NCBI GenBank assembly: GCA_002868865.1
Contig: PKUC01000037.1
Coordinates: 1 to 63,518 of the forward strand
Reading direction: 5' to 3'
Origin: Desulfuromonas sp.
GTDB lineage: Bacteria > Desulfobacterota > Desulfuromonadia > Desulfuromonadales > Geopsychrobacteraceae
DNA: 63,518 nucleotides
Notes under the pieces: model-generated
The model's input: the letters and a program-made list of their open reading frames with translations, nothing else
Told to the model about the DNA's origin: nothing
The model's database searches: none
Position numbers and translations under genes: made by a program
Part shown: in pieces, positions 36,049-45,705 of the stretch
How the letters are laid out: the number at the start of each line of letters is the position of its first letter
How positions within the stretch are numbered: the stretch's first letter is position 1

Positions 36049-37776
36049 TCACACTAAGAACCACTCCTGCAATTGCTGGTTCACCTTCAGTCGAACCCTC
36101 TGATTATGGACTCCGCGCAATATCATCTCGCTATCAATTTCTGTGCGCCCGATACCGCAAACCGGCAATGATGACTTCGCCTCAACGAGAAATCTTTCGC
36201 TTATGACATCTCCGGAATAGGCCTCACCCCACCAGTTCAGAATTCGCTCTTCTGCCTTTTCTAGCGCTTCCGCAGAAGGTAACTTCCCCGACTTGCTGTT
36301 GTTCACTTTTGGATGAGCTGGCATCAAATTCCATAGGTCGTTATTGGGCCAATGGGCAAAAGGCAGGCAATGGTCAACATCAAAATCATGACGTAAAGCC
36401 TTTCCAGACCAGACACAATGAATTGATTTCCCCCTTGATCTCATGCCGTCTATTATTGATCTGACTTCACTGGTATTGCGTTCAGCGTCAAACCAGGCCA
36501 GATGTCTGAGGTAATCCTCAAGGGGATGTTTGCGCTCTGCCCTTAAATCGTACCCTTGCATCAGTGAGCACCATTCACTGACAACCGCTGGCTCAATCCA
36601 GCAGGCGTATTGGCTCATCGCATTCCACAGGGCCACGGGCACTTTGAAGGTTCCAAAGGAGGACAAGAATTCGCTATCCAGCCTGAACGATGGAATCATG
36701 CTGTCCGTTGCTTTTTCGCATGGGAACACCGGCTCATCGCTGTTCGGATAAGTCGTATAAAGGGCAGGCATTTTCTTTATCGTGTTCCGTGAGTCTCTTA
36801 TGGCCATAAAAAGATTACGGGCATCTTGCCCTTCAAACGATGCCCCAACGCGAAGGTCATATGGCGACACGTCCTTTAACGCATTAAATCCCTCTTTGAC
36901 AAACCCCAAGCCCGCAGTTGAAGATGGTTGCTGCAAATAGCCTGCATCCAGCACAAGGGGCTTGAATGCTTTGACCCAATAGAGCGCAACCAGACCAAAG
37001 GGCAGTGTGACATAGTCCGCATCTCGGCAAAGAACCGCCCCCTGAGCTCCATCGGCAATCCTCAACAGAACCCGCAACAGCGCCAGCTTGTATGTCGATG
37101 ATTTTGCATCGTTGATGATGACGTGGCGCAATAACGGCAGAGCGCCCGTCCCATCATCGGGCAACCTGAAGACAATAACCTCCCAGGAAACGTCTTTTCG
37201 CCCCAACTGGTCATCAGAAACTGATTCCTGTACGACTTCCAGCACATGACCATTGGCGAGCTGATTCAGCTCCTGCGAGGAAACTGGATGAAACTCTCTT
37301 CCATCACCCGCCGGGCCATGTCTGAGGGAGATAATCAACTTTCCTCCGGGCTTGAGCAGGTTGACCAGTTTACGGAATGCTCTTTCTCGATCAGCTGGCT
37401 TTACGTGCATCCAGACAGCGCTTAAAAGGATGAGATCAAATTTGAGGTCAAGCCGGTATGTTTCAGACAAAGCGGGGAGGGTATCGTTAATCCATTGAAT
37501 TGAAGCTGAGCCTCCTATCGACTGGGCTTTTTCAAGCATCCCCGCCGCAGGCTCTACGGAAACGACCTCATGGCCTTTGCCCGCCAGCCAGCGCGCATCA
37601 CGACCGGACCCGGCCCCAACATCCAGAATTTGTGATTTTGTAGAAGGGAGATGCTGCGCCCACGAAGCGTGGACCTGCTCGGGGTCCAGTCCTTCGTATT
37701 GCTGGAACAGTGAATCAACGTTGCTGGAGTAATAACTGGTCAATGCTGTGTTCCTGTTGTTGTTATTGATAGACAC
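36049..37776 (-). CDS. SAM methyltransferase fused to an HNH endonuclease-like domain
   Basis: A 575-residue two-domain protein. The first 200 residues form a class I methyltransferase with the SAM motif LDVGAGSGRDARWL (about 51-64) and acidic VEPAAGM. No NPPY or PC catalytic motif of DNA methyltransferases is visible, so the substrate is probably a small molecule or protein. The C-terminus holds DVDHCLPFAHWPNND and NLMPAHPKVNNSKSG (about 455-490), a good HNH nuclease core preceded by WSGK. The middle is unassigned. The GTG start at 37776 lacks a strong ribosome site. The insertion sequence ends about 96 bp upstream and may have replaced or supplied its promoter. Confidence 0.78.
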   Translation of the reverse strand: MSINNNNRNTALTSYYSSNVDSLFQQYEGLDPEQVHASWAQHLPSTKSQILDVGAGSGRDARWLAGKGHEVVSVEPAAGMLEKAQSIGGSASIQWINDTLPALSETYRLDLKFDLILLSAVWMHVKPADRERAFRKLVNLLKPGGKLIISLRHGPAGDGREFHPVSSQELNQLANGHVLEVVQESVSDDQLGRKDVSWEVIVFRLPDDGTGALPLLRHVIINDAKSSTYKLALLRVLLRIADGAQGAVLCRDADYVTLPFGLVALYWVKAFKPLVLDAGYLQQPSSTAGLGFVKEGFNALKDVSPYDLRVGASFEGQDARNLFMAIRDSRNTIKKMPALYTTYPNSDEPVFPCEKATDSMIPSFRLDSEFLSSFGTFKVPVALWNAMSQYACWIEPAVVSEWCSLMQGYDLRAERKHPLEDYLRHLAWFDAERNTSEVRSIIDGMRSRGKSIHCVWSGKALRHDFDVDHCLPFAHWPNNDLWNLMPAHPKVNNSKSGKLPSAEALEKAEERILNWWGEAYSGDVISERFLVEAKSSLPVCGIGRTEIDSEMILRGVHNQRVRLKVNQQLQEWFLV

Positions 37777-37863
37777 ATTAGACGCTTAGCTATTTGGGGG
37801 GGATTTCTAAGACGTTCCTAAGAATTCAACCAAGCATCAGCTTCTGAAACTTTATTAACCTCT

Positions 37864-37872
37864 ACTTAAATT
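37864..37872. repeat. Target-site duplication of the IS, left copy
   Basis: ACTTAAATT directly before the left inverted repeat; the identical 9 bases follow the right end at 39124-39132. Confidence 0.85.
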
Positions 37873-39123
37873 CACTGCTGTCCCACAGTTTGATCAATAA
37901 ATAGAAGGCTCGGAACCCGTTTGTGTTATAATGATTTCGCCAAAAAACACAATAACGACAAGGAGTTCCAAGCCATGGCACATTGTAGCACCGTTCTTTC
38001 ACAAATAGTACGAATTTTCCCGAAACATGAATTTCAATCTCTGGCGAACACGTATCACGCCGGGCAGAAATTCCGCTCGTTTTCCCGCTGGATGCAGTTC
38101 GTTGCTCTGATGACCGCCCAGTTGACGGGTCGTGACAGCCTGCGGGATATCGTTGAGAACATGTCCGCTCAAGCTGGCAAGCTCTATCATCTCGGAATTA
38201 AGCCGTTTGGACGGTCAACTTTAGCCCGAACCAACGAGACGCAACCGCATCAGATGTACGAAGCCTTGTTTCATCGGTTGCTGGTTCGCTGTCAAGGGCT
38301 GGCACCGAAGAAGCGTTTCAAGTTCAAGGAAAAAGTCTACCTGCTTGACGCTTCGATGATTGATCTCACCTTGTCGCTCTTCCCTTGGGCCAAGTACCGC
38401 AAAAGCAAGGGCGCAGCGAAACTCCATATCGGCCTGGATGCCGATGGCTACCTGCCTGCATTTGTCGATTTAACCGAAGGCAAGGAGCATGAAATCAACA
38501 TGGCCAGAGAGTTGGTGTTGCCCAAGGGCTCATACGTTGTTTTCGACCGTGGTTACACCGACTACACCTGGTATCAAGATCTCTGCGAAGAGGAAATCCG
38601 CTTTGTGACTCGACTTAAGCGCAATGCCGTGACGATTCCTGGCCCAAAGCGCAGAGGGCGTAAAAGCCCTGGTGTGCTTCTGGACCAAGAGGTCCAACTC
38701 AAAGGTGTCGCCGGAAAGTACCGCAAGGTTGTGTATCTCGATGCGGAGACCGATATCACCTACGAGTTTCTGACCAATGCGCTGGATATCCCCGCGACCA
38801 CAGTCGCCGAATTGTACAAAGAACGCTGGCAGATCGAACTGTTCTTCAAATGGATCAAGCAAAACCTGCGCGTGAAAAGCTTTCTGGGGACTTCACGCAA
38901 CGCCGTGATGACGCAACTCTGGGTCGCACTGTGTGCCTACCTGGTGCTAGCGTTTCTGAAGTTTCAGTCGAAACTTGGACACTCCATGCAGCAGATGTTG
39001 CGGTTATTGCAGCTAAATTTATTTGAACGGCGTGATTTCATGGAGCTGTTTGCGCCACCTAAGCCAAAATTATCGTTATGTGACAAGCAGTTGTCGCTCA
39101 TTTGAAACTATGGGACAGCAGTG
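37873..39123 (+). mobile_element. IS4-family insertion sequence, 1251 bp, intact
   Basis: Terminal inverted repeats CACTGCTGTCCCACAGTTT (left) and its complement with one mismatch (right, AAACTATGGGACAGCAGTG). They enclose a single full transposase gene and are flanked by a 9-bp duplication ACTTAAATT. Intact ends and duplication point to a fairly recent insertion. It sits between the DrmC-like gene and the methyltransferase-HNH gene and breaks no recognised reading frame. Confidence 0.93.
37975..39105 (+). CDS. IS4-family DDE transposase
   Basis: A 376-residue transposase that cuts and joins the ends of the element. An N-terminal DNA-binding region is followed by the catalytic core: LLDASMIDL (first Asp, about 124), VVFDRGYTDY (second Asp, about 190) and the YREK signature in YKERWQIELFFKWIK (about 280-294, with the catalytic Glu). 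AAGGAG lies 9 bp before the ATG at 37975. The frame is uninterrupted, so the enzyme is probably active. Confidence 0.93.
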   Translation: MAHCSTVLSQIVRIFPKHEFQSLANTYHAGQKFRSFSRWMQFVALMTAQLTGRDSLRDIVENMSAQAGKLYHLGIKPFGRSTLARTNETQPHQMYEALFHRLLVRCQGLAPKKRFKFKEKVYLLDASMIDLTLSLFPWAKYRKSKGAAKLHIGLDADGYLPAFVDLTEGKEHEINMARELVLPKGSYVVFDRGYTDYTWYQDLCEEEIRFVTRLKRNAVTIPGPKRRGRKSPGVLLDQEVQLKGVAGKYRKVVYLDAETDITYEFLTNALDIPATTVAELYKERWQIELFFKWIKQNLRVKSFLGTSRNAVMTQLWVALCAYLVLAFLKFQSKLGHSMQQMLRLLQLNLFERRDFMELFAPPKPKLSLCDKQLSLI

Positions 39124-39132
39124 ACTTAAATT
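39124..39132. repeat. Target-site duplication of the IS, right copy
   Basis: ACTTAAATT directly after the right inverted repeat, identical to 37864-37872. Confidence 0.85.
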
Positions 39133-39216
39133 CTTCTTTAAGTTAATACCGCCAGCACCTGTGTCCGAGCGACTTCATCATGAAACTTTTTGAAAATTTT
39201 TTGCCCCTTGTAATTT

Positions 39217-39246
39217 AGCATTAGCGTAAATCTCTCCATGAACATT
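39217..39246. repeat. 30-bp dispersed repeat, copy next to the IS
   Basis: 28 of 30 bases match the inside of the 158-residue gene at 35828-35857, in the same orientation. It lies in the 157-bp non-coding gap between the IS and the DrmC-like gene. Confidence 0.5.
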
Positions 39247-39280
39247 GCTAACACAATCGAAGAAGTAAAGAAGGGGCAGA

Positions 39281-40120
39281 TTAATCTGGCAAGCTGAGAC
39301 CATCCAAATGTGAAGCCAGGGAGTCGGTCCATTCAGCGAGTTTTTTCACCAGCACGCCCTCAAAAACAATTCCGATTTCCACACTTAAGTTCATTCCGTT
39401 GCCGGTGAGGTTGGCGCTGCCCAGATAGGCTTTTTTTCGGTCAACGATGATCGTTTTTGCGTGAATCATGCTGGGGTGTTTGTGCACATTTGTGTGGTTC
39501 AGTGTTTTTACGGTTACGGTCATGCCATTTGCTTTCAGCAAACGACAGAAATCCATCAGAGCTTCGAAGTCTTTGTTTTTCAGGATGCTATTGGTCAAGA
39601 TATCCACATTAACGCCTTGCAGTTTCAGCAGACTGAGGCGACTTATGATCGGTTGCAGGCCATGTTCACTCCAATAGGGGTTGATGATCTGGATATGGGA
39701 TCTCGCTTTGGAGATGATTTCTGCAATGCTGTCCAGCACCGATCCGTCATGAATTCCGGTCTTTTTGATTGTGTCCCACATTTCTTCACGCAGGTGAGCC
39801 GGAAGGCTGCAAACCAGCTGCGGGGAGACAACCTGCTCCAGCACATTGTGGACTTCCGGAACATGGAGAGATCGGTAGGCACGCCAACCGGCATCGAGCG
39901 TGTTGAGGTTCGCTTCGGTTTTCTGCAGAAGTCCTGCACAGACTCTCCAGACACTTTTATCAATCCCATCCGGGGATGAACCCGCCGGCAGGCCGGCCAT
40001 TTTGCGGTTCAGAAAATTGGTCGTTCCGACTGCTATCGCCTCTGCCTTTTGTCGGGGTAAGGGCGACATGATTTCTGCGAGCGCTGCGATAAGGCTCTCA
40101 GATGTAAGATGTGTCCCCAT
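39281..40120 (-). CDS. DrmC-like phospholipase D protein (DISARM-like)
   Basis: A 279-residue PLD-family protein with one perfect HKD motif, HAKTIIVD followed by GSANLTGNG (about residues 222-245). The N-terminal 120 residues are helical. Single-HKD proteins of this size next to DrmA and DrmB are the DrmC component of DISARM, where their contribution is variable. The ATG at 40120 lies within the DrmB-like gene (23-bp overlap) with AAGGA just upstream, so translation is coupled. It is last in the operon; an insertion sequence follows 158 bp further on. Confidence 0.78.
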   Translation of the reverse strand: MGTHLTSESLIAALAEIMSPLPRQKAEAIAVGTTNFLNRKMAGLPAGSSPDGIDKSVWRVCAGLLQKTEANLNTLDAGWRAYRSLHVPEVHNVLEQVVSPQLVCSLPAHLREEMWDTIKKTGIHDGSVLDSIAEIISKARSHIQIINPYWSEHGLQPIISRLSLLKLQGVNVDILTNSILKNKDFEALMDFCRLLKANGMTVTVKTLNHTNVHKHPSMIHAKTIIVDRKKAYLGSANLTGNGMNLSVEIGIVFEGVLVKKLAEWTDSLASHLDGLSLPD

Positions 40121-42155
40121 GCCAGAATCCTTTTTGTATCAACTGAGAATTCGCGTCTTCCCCGGTTTCCCCTCCATACAGATAGGCGCGTGAAACTCCT
40201 CGGTTGAAAGTTTCACAACCGATAACTCTTTGCACGCAGCCATTGCAGGAACAGCCGCTTTCTGAGCAAACCGGATCAAAAACGCACTGAAATGCATAAT
40301 TGCTGGCATCATTAAACCACGGGAGCAGGTAGTGTTTGAACAGGGTCAGCAAGCCGCCTGCGGTATAGTTCTGAACGGAGGCAACATAGAGCAGCATTGA
40401 CAGGTCCTGGGGGAAAAGATATTCACCCAGACTCTTTTCGTCATAGCCGGTATGGCGCTTTGCTACCGACAATAGACAATGACTGACGGTATGCATGAGA
40501 TGAAACGGTGCGGATTCGCGAAGTGGCCGATCCGCCATTTCTCGAATTGCCACGGACGGGGAGAAGGTCAGGGCCGGGCATTCTTTTAACAGGTGTGCGT
40601 GTGAAGCGGTTTTGTCTTTAAGAATTTCTTTGTCTGGCAGACTTACGCCAAACTCTTCAGAACACCACTTCAAGACCTTGCGCGGATCAAAGCGAATGTG
40701 CAGAGCCTCAGTTTTTGCTGACATGGCATAAGCAATTGCTTTGCCTGACATGCTCTGGTCGAGATTTTCCTCAAAAGGCTGCAGAACCAGAGGGACCTCA
40801 TCGGTTGATTCGGTATAGGGAGAGCGTTTTTCTCGGGTATATCCAAAGGCTGCAAGAACAACATTGAGATCGGAGATATGCAGGATATCGTCAATCCCGT
40901 AGCTCTTTTTCAATTCGCTCCATTGCTGACTGATCGATTCTCTGACCTGTGTGTCCGTTTCATCTTCAAGCCGATCGGTAATCGAGTACTCGTTGAATGC
41001 TTTGCGCAAAAATACCGCCTCCTGGGCCCGGCGATCTGTCGCAATTTCACCGATAAAGCTTTCTTCGCTGATATGGTTCCGAACGGTACTGAATACCCCT
41101 TGAGCGTTTGCCAGCTGTTCTTCCAGATCTTCAATGTCTCCACGAACACTGTTGAGAATGTCTGCAAACATCGGATCATCGTGCATATTCTCGTACTTTT
41201 GCAAAGCTGCCTGTTTGGTTTCGATCTGACACTGCAGCTCCTTGACCTGGTTTTCGTCCTGCCCACCATCGTGCAGTAACTTCCGAATGCTTTTTTTCAA
41301 AACGTTTGGATCATGGAGGCCCAGTAGTCCAGAAACAATTCCCTCTGCGAAATCCATCCCGACACCAGTCGGCGTTGTGTCCGGTAGAAAATAAGAACTA
41401 ATCTCCGTCAGCAGTTCGCCATCTTTTTCGTTTAGACTGATATATTGCGCCGTTTGTGGATAGAACGCATGACCACTGGTAATCGGAGTACCTCGCTGTG
41501 CAATCCCTTTCCCCCCGGGGAATCGGTTCTGACAGGCTCTACAATTCAGTGACAGGGCGTTGGTAATCTTTTCATCCGTATCCAGGTTGTGAAAAGAGGA
41601 GGTAATAAATGAATTTCCGCGATCCCTGAATGCTGCGTTGGCAACGGCGAAGACCTGTCCCGGGATGTTGATATGGTCCATCGATCCACACCGATGGACG
41701 GAGAGGTAGCGCAGCTGAACCATATATCCACTGCAGGTCGGGCGCCTGCATTTAACCCTGTGGGGAGCTCCGTGGGTCAGGCGCTTGCGCATCCTGTTGA
41801 GAATTGCCTCTTCTGACTGTCTTGAATAAAAATCGATCGTTTCACACACGGAGCACTTCAAGACCAGCGGAAAGGGAGAAACAAATACATCTCCGGGACA
41901 CTGAAGTTGCAGGGAGTTGTCATTCAGTGCATCCAGAAGCGCTGAGCTTACTTCCGCTCCAGTCATGTTCTGCCAAGCGAATACATAGCCTCTCACAACG
42001 TTCAGAAGCTGAGTGCGATCAATATGTTCACGCTCGGCACTGTTATCCCTGACACCAATGATTTTGCCGAAACTTCCGTTTCGTAAACTGACGACGCCAC
42101 CAGGCAGATAGGTACCACGGAAAACACGACTTTTTGCAATACTTTCGTTTTTCAA
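40098..42155 (-). CDS. DrmB-like DUF1998 protein (DISARM-like)
   Basis: A 685-residue protein. The C-terminal third shows the DUF1998 pattern: HLMHTVSHCLLS (about 545), then the cluster CSESGCSCNGCVQ (about 638-650), probably a metal site; earlier Cys pairs (CSVCE about 88, CRRPTC about 116) may bind zinc as well. DrmB pairs with the DrmA helicase in DISARM. The TTG start at 42155 is supported by AGGAGG five bases before it, overlapping the end of drmA. An internal coiled-coil region lies around residues 300-350. Confidence 0.8.
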   Translation of the reverse strand: MKNESIAKSRVFRGTYLPGGVVSLRNGSFGKIIGVRDNSAEREHIDRTQLLNVVRGYVFAWQNMTGAEVSSALLDALNDNSLQLQCPGDVFVSPFPLVLKCSVCETIDFYSRQSEEAILNRMRKRLTHGAPHRVKCRRPTCSGYMVQLRYLSVHRCGSMDHINIPGQVFAVANAAFRDRGNSFITSSFHNLDTDEKITNALSLNCRACQNRFPGGKGIAQRGTPITSGHAFYPQTAQYISLNEKDGELLTEISSYFLPDTTPTGVGMDFAEGIVSGLLGLHDPNVLKKSIRKLLHDGGQDENQVKELQCQIETKQAALQKYENMHDDPMFADILNSVRGDIEDLEEQLANAQGVFSTVRNHISEESFIGEIATDRRAQEAVFLRKAFNEYSITDRLEDETDTQVRESISQQWSELKKSYGIDDILHISDLNVVLAAFGYTREKRSPYTESTDEVPLVLQPFEENLDQSMSGKAIAYAMSAKTEALHIRFDPRKVLKWCSEEFGVSLPDKEILKDKTASHAHLLKECPALTFSPSVAIREMADRPLRESAPFHLMHTVSHCLLSVAKRHTGYDEKSLGEYLFPQDLSMLLYVASVQNYTAGGLLTLFKHYLLPWFNDASNYAFQCVFDPVCSESGCSCNGCVQRVIGCETFNRGVSRAYLYGGETGEDANSQLIQKGFWHGDTSYI

Positions 42156-42157
42156 GG

Positions 42158-45100
42158 CTACCTCCTGAATGCGCTGAAAATTTCTTCGTCGGTTGGCCGA
42201 GCTGGCAGAACCGATACCTGTCGTTCAATATCTCTGAAAGATCGGAATGGAGGATGCCGATAGATCTTTTTCAAAGCCTCGCTCAACTGCATATCTAGTT
42301 GTGTGCCACTCCAAGTTTCTAGACGGTTCAGTCCTCGTTGAACTTCTGTTTTCAGGTTTTCTGTGAATTCTTTGACGACCCTTGGGTCGAACCATTCGGC
42401 ACCCTGCCTTCTGCTGACATACAGGGCGGCTAAGGCCGCTCTTTCAAGCTCTCGGATAGCAACACCCCCCTCGTTCAAGACTTTGTGAACCTCCGCCATG
42501 TTCCCTCGAGTGCCGTCGAACCATGGCTGACAAACCGCCCAATTTAAGACGATTGCCGACATGATGCCGGGCAGCGTTCTTTCCAGTACGTTCGGGGCAA
42601 AACGGTTAATCGGAACGGATTCGACCATTTTTTCCATAAACATGTGGTAGTCACTGAAATTCAGGAAAACATTATGCTCATACAGGTTGTAGTAGGAGAG
42701 CATTGTTAGCACGATCCCCGGATGAACACGGCCTGCTCGTGCAGAGGCCTGAATGTATTCCGCAGTTGAAGTCGGACAACCTGCCAGAATCATGAAATTC
42801 AACCGCTCGATATCGACCCCGTGAGAAATAACGCTGGTCGCGATCAACTGGCGTAGCGGGTCACCGGGAGTTTTTGTTTCCACATGCTCAATGGCGTCCT
42901 GAATTTCGTCCAGACTGCTTTCTCCGTCCAGACGAGCGGTGTAACGATCAACCCCTCTGCTGCCAGCCTCCTCAGCCAAATATTCTTCGATTTCTGAGAT
43001 ATTCCGTTTCTTGTTGACGTACATCAGGTTCGTATTGAGGTTGTCTTCAAGATAGTTGAGAGCATCCACTGCTTTAAGTGCTGGGATGTTGAGTTTCTGT
43101 GCGGTACCAGTCAAGTCAGCGGCCAAAGCGGCTCTGAGTTCGTCAACCAGATCCAGAAAGCGGGAACTGACATCGCTGACTGTTCGCATCGGATTGCGGT
43201 TCTGGGTAATCGGCAGCAGGCTCGTAAAATAGCGGCGGACACTGTCTTTCCTTCTGGAATAAAATGATTCTCCTTCGTTAATACCCGGAGCCGGATAGCG
43301 GCGGGCGGCCTTTTGGTACAGATGGTGAATATGGTGCTGGTAGTCTTTGATAGTTGCCGTTGCGGCCAATATTTTAGGCGGGTGTCCGCCATGCAGCACC
43401 TGCAGGGTCTGCAGCAGCGTTTCATAGTGGCCGTTAAAGTTTCCCAGCAACTCTCTGAGCAGGTGCAGCTCATCCTGAATGGTGAACTGAAACCCGGGAT
43501 CGAGCATGGGGTTGAGGATGACTGTTTTTACGACAGAGGTTCGGGTGTTGTTTCCACACCGGACAGAAGTCGGTTGCCCAGCGTTGTCCGTGCCGAACCG
43601 AAAATAGTCACACTTTGTACCGGTGATAAACCCATGCGTAGGGCAATAATGTTTTGCCGAGCCAAAAAACTTACTGAACCGGATATTGTGAGCAATTACG
43701 GCCAATCGATCTACCGTGCCGACCATAATGGTTGGCAGATAGCGGTAACATTCCTCATCGGAGACATAAATTCCAATCTCTCCCCGAATGCCTTCTCCAT
43801 GCACCCCTTCGGACGCATGCGTATTTGACCAACACTGCTCATTTTTACAAACATGCTTTACGCGGACATTCGTCAAATCACGGATGACTTCGATGCTGTG
43901 TTTCTCATCGCAATACGGACAATCATTGATAAACCTGAGGCTTTTTAACCGATCACTTGAAATGGTCGGCAAAAAGGTGCTGGCTTGATCGTCATAAGGA
44001 CTGCTGATATGGGAAGGGGTTCCGGTACCGGTAAAATATCCGATGGTAAAAGGATGTCCGCCAAGGGCTTTTTCCTGCCGAAGAATATTGGCCTGCGCAA
44101 CGACATAGGAAAGGCGCTGAAATTGCTGAACGGACAGCATCCTGAGCGGGAAGCGCAACCATGCGGTTGTTCCGTATTCTCGACCTTTGAGGCGTCCATA
44201 CAGCATTCCCATGCAGATCAGACCGAGATAGGCTTCCGTTTTCCCGCCGCCAGTGGAGAACAACAAAATGTCTGCGGTGTCCCAACTGGGAGTTTCAGTC
44301 TGCACACCGTCATAGCGCTCATAAATCGCTTCGATCTGAGTAAGAATGAAGCCCAACTGAAACAGGCGCCAGCCTTTGAACGGCTTGCCCTGCCGCTCGA
44401 TCCCCGCTTTCATGGCGGCATTCATCCAGCGGAAACAATCACAAAGCTCCGCATGACTGGACAGTAACGTACAACCACGTTGAACGTTTTCAATTTCGTT
44501 CTGGAATGCTTCGACTTCCTTTTCCGCAATGGACGCTTCCTCTAGGTGCCCGTCTTTTTTCATCTGGCCAATTCTGCCCAGCCATGTCTGCCTGTAGCGC
44601 TTAAGAGCTTCTATGAGCTCTTCCAGAACCGGAAGCGGGTTATCTGCAAGCGCCTCAAAGGTCGGCTTAACACTCATGCCGACATCTTCAGGGGTTGGCG
44701 TTTCAAAGGTCGGCTGCTGAACAACGGGCAGGCAGTTGGTGATAAAGTTCCCCTGCTCAGTTTTTTCGACTGCGCAATTGATCCCATATCCTTCCAATCC
44801 ATCTCCTTCATAGAGGCGGTAGTCTTCCGGCTTCAGTTTGTGTGGCAGTAGATGGTGATTTCCAGCGGTAAGCTCGGTTTCCAGAACACAATCGAGCAGA
44901 TAGGGGCGCTCAAGTCCGTAAGTCTGGGCGACTGCGCTCTCGGTACGATTGGTCAGAGAAATTTCCAGCAGCAGTCCACCTTTTAATTTCGTCAAGGACG
45001 GTGGGGCAGGTCGCAGCCGGCCTTTGACTTCCACCTTGTAGTCCAGAGGGCTGGTGGCGCCATTTTCAAAAATTTCATTGATGACAATGGCGTTGAGGTC

Positions 45101-45697
45101 ATCCTGTGTTCTCATTGATTCCGAGTAGTGAAAGTCGATCTTCGCTTTCTGATTACGTGGGTAGAGCTGGCAGGATTTAAAAATTCTCGGATCTTGAGCC
45201 AGTTGTGCATCCAAGGCTGCCAGCTGGTTTTTTTCTATGGCATCGCTGCTGACCCACTTTAAAAGGTCGGCAGGAACGTCAAAGGTCAGTTCTATGTCTT
45301 CGAAGGGAACTGAAAAACGCTTATAGGATGGAACTATTCTCTGCGTTGCGCGGGGAACTCCTTTATCGTAGGCTAGCTCTCTTAACATGTGGTCGATATC
45401 CGGGATGTAACGATGACTGACATCAAACCGCCCTTTAAGAGAACAGGTCACTTTGCCGCTGCAGTCCGGTGTTACAAGCAGAACCTTGCCGATGTAGTTT
45501 GGGGGTTGTGTCCCCCCAAAATCCGGGTTCGGCTGATTGGCAATTGTTCCCAAAATATTCTGAATGGTCGGAGCGGTGGTGTTGAGCTGGAGTCCGGATG
45601 GTGGCAGGACTGGTTGATCTTTCCCGGTCAGCCGTTGTTTGAACAGAGCGAGAAATTCTTCGGTCAGACTGTTTTTTTCAAGGTCAGAAAGCCCCAT
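42158..45697 (-). CDS. DrmA-like superfamily 2 helicase (DISARM-like)
   Basis: An 1179-residue helicase. Motif I is STGGGKTEAYLG (about 478), motif II the variant box DELHLLRELLGN (about 740), motif III ATATIKDYQ (about 775). The second lobe has IATSVISHGVDIERLN (about 950) and motif VI QASARAGR (about 985). The STGGGKTEAY and DELHLL forms are those of DrmA, the translocase of DISARM. About 470 residues precede the helicase core. It starts 8 bp after the stop of the DrmE-like gene and is directly followed by the DrmB-like gene, giving a conserved DrmA-DrmB-DrmC order. Confidence 0.88.
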   Translation of the reverse strand: MGLSDLEKNSLTEEFLALFKQRLTGKDQPVLPPSGLQLNTTAPTIQNILGTIANQPNPDFGGTQPPNYIGKVLLVTPDCSGKVTCSLKGRFDVSHRYIPDIDHMLRELAYDKGVPRATQRIVPSYKRFSVPFEDIELTFDVPADLLKWVSSDAIEKNQLAALDAQLAQDPRIFKSCQLYPRNQKAKIDFHYSESMRTQDDLNAIVINEIFENGATSPLDYKVEVKGRLRPAPPSLTKLKGGLLLEISLTNRTESAVAQTYGLERPYLLDCVLETELTAGNHHLLPHKLKPEDYRLYEGDGLEGYGINCAVEKTEQGNFITNCLPVVQQPTFETPTPEDVGMSVKPTFEALADNPLPVLEELIEALKRYRQTWLGRIGQMKKDGHLEEASIAEKEVEAFQNEIENVQRGCTLLSSHAELCDCFRWMNAAMKAGIERQGKPFKGWRLFQLGFILTQIEAIYERYDGVQTETPSWDTADILLFSTGGGKTEAYLGLICMGMLYGRLKGREYGTTAWLRFPLRMLSVQQFQRLSYVVAQANILRQEKALGGHPFTIGYFTGTGTPSHISSPYDDQASTFLPTISSDRLKSLRFINDCPYCDEKHSIEVIRDLTNVRVKHVCKNEQCWSNTHASEGVHGEGIRGEIGIYVSDEECYRYLPTIMVGTVDRLAVIAHNIRFSKFFGSAKHYCPTHGFITGTKCDYFRFGTDNAGQPTSVRCGNNTRTSVVKTVILNPMLDPGFQFTIQDELHLLRELLGNFNGHYETLLQTLQVLHGGHPPKILAATATIKDYQHHIHHLYQKAARRYPAPGINEGESFYSRRKDSVRRYFTSLLPITQNRNPMRTVSDVSSRFLDLVDELRAALAADLTGTAQKLNIPALKAVDALNYLEDNLNTNLMYVNKKRNISEIEEYLAEEAGSRGVDRYTARLDGESSLDEIQDAIEHVETKTPGDPLRQLIATSVISHGVDIERLNFMILAGCPTSTAEYIQASARAGRVHPGIVLTMLSYYNLYEHNVFLNFSDYHMFMEKMVESVPINRFAPNVLERTLPGIMSAIVLNWAVCQPWFDGTRGNMAEVHKVLNEGGVAIRELERAALAALYVSRRQGAEWFDPRVVKEFTENLKTEVQRGLNRLETWSGTQLDMQLSEALKKIYRHPPFRSFRDIERQVSVLPARPTDEEIFSAFRR

Positions 45698-45705
45698 CGT
45701 TTCTC

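Noticed and set aside
36049-37776. MTase-HNH protein as the missing DISARM methylase
   Set aside because: Its SAM domain lacks DNA-methylase catalytic motifs, and it is a separate unit beyond the IS with its own start region.
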